From the NCBI GenBank assembly GCA_004561545.1, contig SFVK01000003.1:1-64000 (forward strand): DNA of 64,000 nucleotides. The letters are read 5' to 3'. The notes under the pieces are model-generated. The model searched no databases, was not told where the DNA came from, and worked only from the letters and a program-made list of their open reading frames with translations. This DNA is from a bacterium (GTDB taxonomy: Bacteria; Bacillota; Clostridia; Oscillospirales; Ruminococcaceae). Shown here in pieces: positions 58,613 to 64,000 of this stretch (the stretch's first letter is position 1; each line of letters opens with the position of its first letter). The position numbers and the translations under genes were made by a program.

Positions 58613-58981
58613 TCATTCCTCCTTCCCGGCTTCGTCCAGCAGTTTGCGGATGGTGGCGGCCTCCTCTTTGCTGATGGGCTTGGTGTTCAGAAAAGCCGCC
58701 ACAAAGCGGGGCAGGCTGCCGTCAAAGGTTCGGTCCACCACAGCGGCGCTTTCGCTCTGCTGCACCTGCTCCTGCTTGACCAGCGCCGTCACAGTGCCGC
58801 CCTCGTTGTGCAAGATCCCCCGGTCGCATAGCTTTTTGAGTACGGTGTAGGAGGTGCTTTTTTTCCAGCCCAGTTCGCTGGCCGCCAGCGCGACCAGCCG
58901 CCCGCTGGCAACCGGCTCGTTGTGCCATACCAGAGCGGCAAAACGGTATTCCCCCTCCGCCAGACGTGTGTTTTGTTCCAT
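58613..58981 (-). CDS. BlaI/MecI-family repressor
   Basis: 122 residues. Winged helix LAEGEYRFAALVWHNEPVASG, then KKSTSYTVLKKLCDRGILHNEGG, then a C-terminal dimerisation helix (PISKEEAATIRKLLDEAG). In known systems the repressor is cleaved after activation of the M56 partner. Dyads of BlaI type overlap its promoter, and the M56-M23 gene follows directly. SD GGAGGG before ATG 58981. Confidence 0.92.
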   Translation of the reverse strand: MEQNTRLAEGEYRFAALVWHNEPVASGRLVALAASELGWKKSTSYTVLKKLCDRGILHNEGGTVTALVKQEQVQQSESAAVVDRTFDGSLPRFVAAFLNTKPISKEEAATIRKLLDEAGKEE

Positions 58982-58996
58982 CCCAAACCCTCCTTT

Positions 58997-59044
58997 GGTC
59001 TATTGCGATAAACCAAGTCTATCATGATAGACCACTCTTGTCAA
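58997..59044 (-). promoter_or_regulatory. blaI promoter with two operators
   Basis: On the minus strand TTGACA (59044-59039), 17 bp, TAGACT (59021-59016). A perfect dyad GTCTATCATGATAGAC (59017-59032) covers the spacer and -10; a related imperfect dyad GGTCTATTGCGATAAACC (58997-59014) covers the start site. Both share GGTCTAT...GATA-AC. Confidence 0.85.
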
Positions 59045-59057
59045 CCCCATTTTTCGA

Positions 59058-59066
59058 TGGTATAAT
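59058..59066 (+). promoter_or_regulatory. extended -10 promoter of ansA
   Basis: TGGTATAAT, divergent from the blaI promoter; the transcript would cross the repeat at 59086-59257 before ansA. Confidence 0.6.
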
Positions 59067-59085
59067 GCGGGCAGAATTATGTAAG

Positions 59086-59257
59086 GGCAACGCCGCATCA
59101 TTCTATGTGCCGATACGGCGAGCGAGGGGCGCCAGCTGCTAAGCAAAAAGCGCAGATAATACTTTGTGTATGATCGAGCATTTTTGCAACGAAGATGGTG
59201 CGCCGCAGCCGCCGGAGCGGTGCGTAAGGCTTCCGCCGTGAATGATGTGGTGCTGCC
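59086..59257. mobile_element. MITE-like element in the ansA leader
   Basis: 172 bp flanked by TAAG on both sides (59082-59085 and 59258-59261), as a 4-bp target duplication. The ends GGCAACGCCGCATCATTC and its counterpart (reverse complement of 59240-59257) are inverted repeats, 15 of 18 identical. No coding capacity. A deleted relative lies at 25003. Confidence 0.7.
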
Positions 59258-59283
59258 TAAGGAATTGGGCAAGGAGAATCACC

Positions 59284-60279
59284 ATGAAAAAGATCCTGTT
59301 GATCGCAACCGGCGGCACCATTGCGTCGCGCCCCACGGCGGAGGGGAGCCTGGCCCCGGCCATCACCTCGGACGAGCTTCTCGCCTTTGTCCCCGAACTG
59401 GCGGACCTGGGCCGGATTGACGCCATCCAGCTCTACCACCTGGATTCCACCAGCATCGGCCCGGCCCAGTGGCAGGGCATTGCGGCGGCGGTGCGTCAGA
59501 ATTATGACCGGTATGACGGTTTTGTTATCACCCATGGCACCGATACGATGGCCTACACCGCTGCGGCGCTGAGCTATATGATTCAGGACAGCCGCAAGCC
59601 GGTGGTGCTCACCGGCAGCCAGAAATCCATCTATAACCGGGACACCGATGCCCGCAACAACCTCTGGCGCGCGGTGTTCTACGCCTGTTCCCCTCAGGCG
59701 TGGGGCGTGCAGATTGTCTTTGACAATAGCGTGATTCTGGGCACGCGGGCGCGCAAAACCCGCACCAAGAGCTTCAACGCCTTTTCCAGCATTGATTATC
59801 CCGAGACCGCCATTTTCCGGGACCGACGCCTGATTCCCTTCCTGCCCCGGCCGCTGGGCAGCCGCCCGGTGCGGTTCTATGACAAGCTGGACCCGGCGGT
59901 GTTTGTGCTGCGGCTGGTGCCGGGGATGCGGGCGGACATTATCCCGCTGCTGGAGGGCCGCTATCATGCGCTGGTGCTGGAAAGCTTCGGCGTGGGCGGT
60001 CTGCCCGGCGGGGATGACGGGCCCCTCTTTGCCGCTGTGCGGGACTGGTGCGCTGCGGGTCACCTGGCGGTCTTTACAACCCAGGTTCCCCATGAGGGCA
60101 GCGACCTGGCGGTCTATGAGGTGGGCCGTGCCGCCAAAGCCCTGCCCGGCGTGGTGGAGGCCCGGGACATGACCCCCGAGGCGGTCATTGCCAAGCTCAT
60201 GTGGGCGCTGGGCCAGTCCCAAACCCGGGAACAGGCGCAGCAACTGTTCCTGACCCCTATCCAGCGCGACATTTTGTGA
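59284..60279 (+). CDS. ansA: type I L-asparaginase
   Basis: 331 residues. Catalytic Thr motifs GGTIAS (T12 region) and HGTDTMAYTAAAL (about 83-95), plus LTGSQKSIYNRDTDARNN. It hydrolyses asparagine to aspartate and ammonia; without a signal peptide it is cytosolic. ATG 59284 follows AAGGAG; an earlier ATG (59242) lies inside the MITE-like element. Confidence 0.94.
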   Translation: MKKILLIATGGTIASRPTAEGSLAPAITSDELLAFVPELADLGRIDAIQLYHLDSTSIGPAQWQGIAAAVRQNYDRYDGFVITHGTDTMAYTAAALSYMIQDSRKPVVLTGSQKSIYNRDTDARNNLWRAVFYACSPQAWGVQIVFDNSVILGTRARKTRTKSFNAFSSIDYPETAIFRDRRLIPFLPRPLGSRPVRFYDKLDPAVFVLRLVPGMRADIIPLLEGRYHALVLESFGVGGLPGGDDGPLFAAVRDWCAAGHLAVFTTQVPHEGSDLAVYEVGRAAKALPGVVEARDMTPEAVIAKLMWALGQSQTREQAQQLFLTPIQRDIL

Positions 60280-60285
60280 CCGCTC

Positions 60286-60314
60286 TTGCATAAACCCGGA
60301 ACACCTGCTAAAAT
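60286..60314 (+). promoter_or_regulatory. promoter of pulA
   Basis: TTGCAT (60286-60291), 17 bp, TAAAAT (60309-60314) with extended TG. Confidence 0.7.
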
Positions 60315-60382
60315 AATCCACAGAACCGTGGGGCGGGGCGCCGTCCGGCTTCCCGCCCCTGTGCATGGAGGGGACCATTCCG

Positions 60383-62320
60383 ATGACTGAAACACAGGCT
60401 GCGGCCCTGCCGGTCTATGCCAAACATGATCTGGGGGCGGTGTGGCAGGCGGACCGCACCGCGTTCCGCCTCTGGGCGCCCACTGCCTGCGCCGTCACGC
60501 TGCACCGCTACGCCGCCGGATCGGATGACGAACCCGGCGCGGCGGATCTGGGACGCACCGCTATGGCAAAGGACCGCCACGGCACCTGGCTGGCCGTGCT
60601 GGATGGGAATCTGGCGGGGCAGTATTATCAGTATGAGCTGACCTTTCCCGACGGCAGCGCCACAGTGACCGCCGATCCCTACGCCAAAGCCGCCGGGATC
60701 AACGGCCAGCGCAGCATGGTGATTGATCTGGCCGCCGCCGCCCCGCCCGGCTGGGACAATGACCGCCGCCCCGCCCTTGCGCCCCACACGCAGGCCATCT
60801 GGGAAACCCACGTCTCGGACTTCTCCGCCGACCCCCACAGCGGGGTGCCGAAGGCCTGTCGGGGAAAATTTCTCGCCTTTACGCTGGAGGATACCACGCT
60901 GGACGGCGACGGCGTTCACCCCACCTGTCTCAATTACCTCAAAAGCCTGGGGGTGACCCATGTGCAGCTCCAGCCCATCTTTGAGTTTGCCACAGTGGAC
61001 CAGCGCAACGGCGGCTATAACTGGGGCTACGACCCGCTGAACTACAACGTCCCGGAGGGCGCCTATTCCACCGACCCCTGGCACGGCGAGGTCCGTGTGC
61101 GGGAATGCCGCGCCATGATCGCCGCGCTGCACCGTGCCGGGCTGGGCGTTGTGATGGACGTGGTCTACAACCATACTTATTCTGCCGATAACTGGATGGA
61201 GCGCACCGTCCCCGGCTACTGGCTGCGCCGCTGGCCCGACGGCAGCCTGACCAACGGCTCGGGCTGCGGCTGTGACCTGGCCAGCGAACGCACGATGGTA
61301 CGGCGGTATTTGGTGGACTCCTGCGTTTACTGGGCCAGGGAATACCATGTGGACGGCTTCCGCTTTGACCTGATGGCGCTCCATGATGTGGACACCATGA
61401 ATGCCATCCGCGCTGCGCTGGACGCGCTGCCCGGCGGCGAGCAGATTCTCCTGTATGGCGAGCCCTGGCAGGGCGGCGCGACCCGAATGCCCCGCCGGGC
61501 GGTATCCGCCAACAAGCAGGCGCTGGATAAGCTGCACCCGCGCATTGGGATTTTCTGCGATAACACGCGGGATGCCATCAAGGGCAGCGTTTTTGACGGC
61601 GCGGCCCCCGGCTATGTGAATGGCCGGCCGGACTGCGGCTATGCCCTGCTCCATGCCCTGTCGGCCTGGCGGGACGGGGCAGGGGGCTTTTGTCCCCAGA
61701 ACCCGCGCCAGGTGGTGCAATATGTCTCCGCCCACGACAATTTCACTTTGTGGGATAAGCTCAAATGCACGGCCGGACGAACAAAAAAGTATGCGGTCCC
61801 GGACGAGGATCTTTTGGCCCAGAACCGCATGGCGGCGGGAATTTATCTGACCTGTCAGGGGCTGCCCTTCCTGCTGTCCGGCGAGGAGTTTGCCCGGACC
61901 AGGAACGGCGATTCCAATCCCTACCGCGGCCCCGCAAAGCTCAATGCGCTGGACTGGACCCGTGCCGCCAGGCTGAGCGGTCTGGTCGCGTATTACCGGG
62001 GCCTGCTGGCCATCCGCCGCGCTTACCCCGAGCTTTCGGGGCAGGGCGGCGCCGAGCCCTGCATTCTCTCGCTGCCGGGCTGGCTCATCGGCTTTGTGCC
62101 GGAGCGCCCCGGCGAAAGCCGGCCCGGCCGGCTGGCGGTCTACTATAACCCCGAGCGAACCTGCCAGATGGCCGCCCTGCCCGCCGGAAGCTGGCAGACC
62201 CTCAGCGACGGCACCACCGCCGCCGCACAGCCGTTCGGCCCGGTCCGATGGGATACCATTACCCTGGCGCCGGTCAGCGTGACCATCCTGCGCGCCGTCG
62301 CCGGGGAATCCATTCCATAA
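60383..62320 (+). CDS. pulA: type I pullulanase / glycogen-debranching enzyme (GH13)
   Basis: 645 residues. CBM48-like N-terminus (FRLWAPTACAVTLHRY), then the pullulanase signature YNWGYDP (212-218), VVMDVVYNHTY, nucleophile D329 (DGFRFDLM), acid E360 (LYGEPW) and H451-D452 (SAHDN). It cleaves alpha-1,6 bonds in pullulan, glycogen or starch. No signal peptide, so it is cytosolic and probably acts on glycogen. ATG 60383 after GGAGGGG is preferred to 60365, which is part of that site. Confidence 0.94.
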   Translation: MTETQAAALPVYAKHDLGAVWQADRTAFRLWAPTACAVTLHRYAAGSDDEPGAADLGRTAMAKDRHGTWLAVLDGNLAGQYYQYELTFPDGSATVTADPYAKAAGINGQRSMVIDLAAAAPPGWDNDRRPALAPHTQAIWETHVSDFSADPHSGVPKACRGKFLAFTLEDTTLDGDGVHPTCLNYLKSLGVTHVQLQPIFEFATVDQRNGGYNWGYDPLNYNVPEGAYSTDPWHGEVRVRECRAMIAALHRAGLGVVMDVVYNHTYSADNWMERTVPGYWLRRWPDGSLTNGSGCGCDLASERTMVRRYLVDSCVYWAREYHVDGFRFDLMALHDVDTMNAIRAALDALPGGEQILLYGEPWQGGATRMPRRAVSANKQALDKLHPRIGIFCDNTRDAIKGSVFDGAAPGYVNGRPDCGYALLHALSAWRDGAGGFCPQNPRQVVQYVSAHDNFTLWDKLKCTAGRTKKYAVPDEDLLAQNRMAAGIYLTCQGLPFLLSGEEFARTRNGDSNPYRGPAKLNALDWTRAARLSGLVAYYRGLLAIRRAYPELSGQGGAEPCILSLPGWLIGFVPERPGESRPGRLAVYYNPERTCQMAALPAGSWQTLSDGTTAAAQPFGPVRWDTITLAPVSVTILRAVAGESIP

Positions 62321-62324
62321 AAGA

Positions 62325-62395
62325 GCCGCCGGGACGGTGCCCGGACGGCCCTTTCGCAACAAAACGCCGCCCGCCGGACATTCCGGTGGGCGGCG
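62325..62395. terminator. terminators between pulA and pckA
   Basis: Plus strand: GCCGCCGGG with CCCGG-A-CGGC (62325-62349) then CCTTTC for pulA. Minus strand: CGCCGCCC with GGGCGGCG and inner CCGGA/TCCGG (62365-62395), followed on the minus strand by TTTTGTTG, for pckA. Confidence 0.75.
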
Positions 62396-62431
62396 AATTC
62401 TTTAGGTCAGCTTATGCGCACAACGGATCGC

Positions 62432-64000
62432 TCACAGGGGCTTGGGGCCGGCCTCAGCGATTTCCTTGGGCATATTGGGGTACTTCTTGGCAAAGTTGTC
62501 GGCGAACATCTGGGCCAGCTTGTTGGCCTGGGCGTCGTAGGCCGCCTTGTCCTCCCACATGCCGCGGGCGTCCAGCTTCTCGGCGGGAACGTTGGGGCAC
62601 TCGGTGGGATAATCGACGTTGAAGACATCGTGATGCTTGAACTCGATGGTATCAAAGCTGCCGTTGAGGGCGGCGGTGACCATGGCGCGGGTGTAGGACA
62701 GCTTCATGCGCTTGGCGCCGGAAGCAGCGGAACCGCCGGCCCAGCCGGTGTTGACCAGATAGACCTTGGTGCCGTACTCATCCAGCTTCTTGCCCAGCAT
62801 CTCAGCGTAGACGGCGGGGTCCATCGGCATGAAGGGCTCGCCAAACAGGGTGGAGAAGGTGGGCTGGGGCTCGGTCACGCCGCGCTCGGTGCCGGCCAGC
62901 TTGGAGGTGAAACCGGTCACAAAGTGGTACATGGCGGCCTCACGGCTCAGGCGGCTGATGGGAGGCAGCACGCCGAAGGCATCGGCGGTCAGGAAGATGA
63001 CAACCTTGGGGATGCCGCCGCGGCTGGGAACAGCAGCGTTGTTGATATAGTCGATGGGGTAGCCCACGCGGGTGTTCTCGGTCAGGCTGCCGTCGTCGAA
63101 ATCAAACTCACGGGTCTCGGGGTCCATGACCACGTTCTCGACCAGAGAGCCAAACTTGATGGCGTTGTAGATATCCGGCTCGTTCTCAGCGGACAGGTTG
63201 ATGCACTTGGCATAGCAGCCGCCCTCAAAGTTGAACACGCCGTCGGGGCTCCAGCCGTGCTCGTCGTCGCCGATCAGCTTGCGGGCGGGGTCGGCGGACA
63301 GAGTGGTCTTGCCGGTGCCGGACAGGCCAAAGAAGACGGCGGTCTCGCCGGTGACGGGGTCCATGTTGGCGGAGCAGTGCATGGGCAGGACGTTCTCCTT
63401 GGTCATGACATAGTTCATGGTGGAGAAGACGCTCTTCTTGATCTCGCCGCTGTACTGGCTGCCGCAGATGACGATCATGTGGGCCTCGTAGTCGATCATG
63501 ATGGCGGCCTCGCTGTTGACGCCGTCCACCTCGGGATCGCACTTGAAGCCGGGGGCCACCAGCATGGTGTAGTCGGGCTCGCCAAAGTTGGCCAGCTCCT
63601 CAGCGGTGGGACGGATCAGCAGATCATGGATGAACAGGTTCTGGCTGGCCAGCTCATTCACAATGCGGAACTTCTTGGTGTACTTGGGGTCCGCGCCGGC
63701 CATGCCGTCAAAGATAAAGATTTCGCGGCCCTGAAGGTAGGCGGCAACCTTGCCCTTGATGGCGTCGAACTTCTCGCGGCTGATGGGACGGTTGACCTTG
63801 CCCCAGGCAATCTCGTTGTGAACGCCCTCGGTGTCAACGATGAACTTGTCGTTGGGGGAGCGGCCGGTATATTTGCCGGTGGTCACAACCAGAGCACCGG
63901 TGTTGCTCAGGGAACCTTCGCCGCGGCGCAGCGCAGCCTCGGTCAGCTGAGCGGGGGTCAGATTGCGGTACACAGCCTTGGGGCCGATGATACCGAGCTT
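62432..64000 (-). CDS. pckA: phosphoenolpyruvate carboxykinase (ATP), N-terminus cut by window edge
   Basis: At least 522 residues to the edge; the frame continues into the first few codons (KLGIIGPKAVYRNLTPAQL) outside the edge. It has TGKYTGRSPNDKF, the Lys/His metal site, P-loop GLSGTGKTTLSADP (about 200-213 of the visible part), KCINLSAENEPDIYNAIKFG and PSRGGIPKVVIF. It interconverts oxaloacetate and PEP with ATP/ADP; in gut anaerobes often used toward oxaloacetate. Start codon not in the window. Confidence 0.95.
   Translation of the reverse strand, partial: KLGIIGPKAVYRNLTPAQLTEAALRRGEGSLSNTGALVVTTGKYTGRSPNDKFIVDTEGVHNEIAWGKVNRPISREKFDAIKGKVAAYLQGREIFIFDGMAGADPKYTKKFRIVNELASQNLFIHDLLIRPTAEELANFGEPDYTMLVAPGFKCDPEVDGVNSEAAIMIDYEAHMIVICGSQYSGEIKKSVFSTMNYVMTKENVLPMHCSANMDPVTGETAVFFGLSGTGKTTLSADPARKLIGDDEHGWSPDGVFNFEGGCYAKCINLSAENEPDIYNAIKFGSLVENVVMDPETREFDFDDGSLTENTRVGYPIDYINNAAVPSRGGIPKVVIFLTADAFGVLPPISRLSREAAMYHFVTGFTSKLAGTERGVTEPQPTFSTLFGEPFMPMDPAVYAEMLGKKLDEYGTKVYLVNTGWAGGSAASGAKRMKLSYTRAMVTAALNGSFDTIEFKHHDVFNVDYPTECPNVPAEKLDARGMWEDKAAYDAQANKLAQMFADNFAKKYPNMPKEIAEAGPKPL

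Noticed and set aside
1..64000. CRISPR arrays, tRNA or rRNA genes, prophage modules
   Set aside because: No regularly spaced repeats, no cloverleaf-like segments and no phage structural or integrase genes were seen.

Overview
The window is a 64 kb piece of a GC-rich (about 60% G+C by eye) chromosome from a low-GC-lineage Gram-positive bacterium. It carries the Firmicutes-type blocks rpmG-secE-nusG-rplK-rplA-rplJ-rplL and rimP-nusA-ylxR-ylxQ-infB-rbfA-nrnA-truB-ribF, a T-box in front of pheST, a DAK/Asp23 pair, and BlaI, PadR, MerR and XRE regulators. Gene content, codon bias and the recurring extended -10 (TGGTATAAT) suggest an Oscillospiraceae/Ruminococcaceae gut anaerobe of the Faecalibacterium-Gemmiger-Subdoligranulum kind. 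The genus is my inference, not something read directly from the sequence.

Layout. 1-573: the 5' half of an IS256-family transposase, running off the left edge. 565-4333: preprotein translocase, transcription elongation and ribosomal stalk operons with promoters, leaders and terminators. 4479-10149: an MMPL/RND transporter translationally coupled to a large GLUG-repeat surface protein. 10183-19233: CBS-domain protein, Asp23-FakA, RecG, D,D-carboxypeptidase, nicotinate phosphoribosyltransferase, a small membrane protein and two tiny genes with their own promoters. 19286-26982: HAD phosphatase, GT2 glycosyltransferase, a membrane-anchored MerR regulator, CCA-adding enzyme, AcpS, an orphan MazF, HemW and a Bax-inhibitor-1 protein. 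27028-35167: T-box, pheST, XRE regulator, murC and glyS. 35266-38279: M29 aminopeptidase and a PadR-DUF2812 pair. 38351-46583: the nusA-infB translation block. 46710-53758: two M16 peptidases, lgt, folD, rplU-rpmA, obg and Mini-RNase III. 53771-54234: a very structured intergenic repeat and an Asn-rich small protein. 54339-64000: RsmF-type methylase, a BlaI / M56-M23 / M23 operon, asparaginase, pullulanase and pckA (cut by the right edge).

How the genes work together. Most of the window is housekeeping: translation, tRNA charging and maturation, cell-wall precursor synthesis (murC), lipoprotein maturation (lgt) and peptidoglycan trimming. The accessory parts that stand out are the following. 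First, a three-gene operon in which a BlaI repressor is paired with a BlaR1-like M56 protease whose outer sensor is a LytM/M23 endopeptidase domain, followed by a secreted coiled-coil M23 hydrolase, all under a promoter covered by two BlaI-type dyads. Second, a MITE-like repeat with one complete copy (172 bp, 4-bp target duplication) and one internally deleted copy. Third, a 268-bp nest of hairpins bracketed by two identical palindromes. Fourth, the MMPL-GLUG pair. Several promoters and Shine-Dalgarno sites (rplJ, mazF, the CmpB-like gene) lie in inverted repeats that would fold only in read-through transcripts.

I see no rRNA, tRNA, CRISPR array or prophage.
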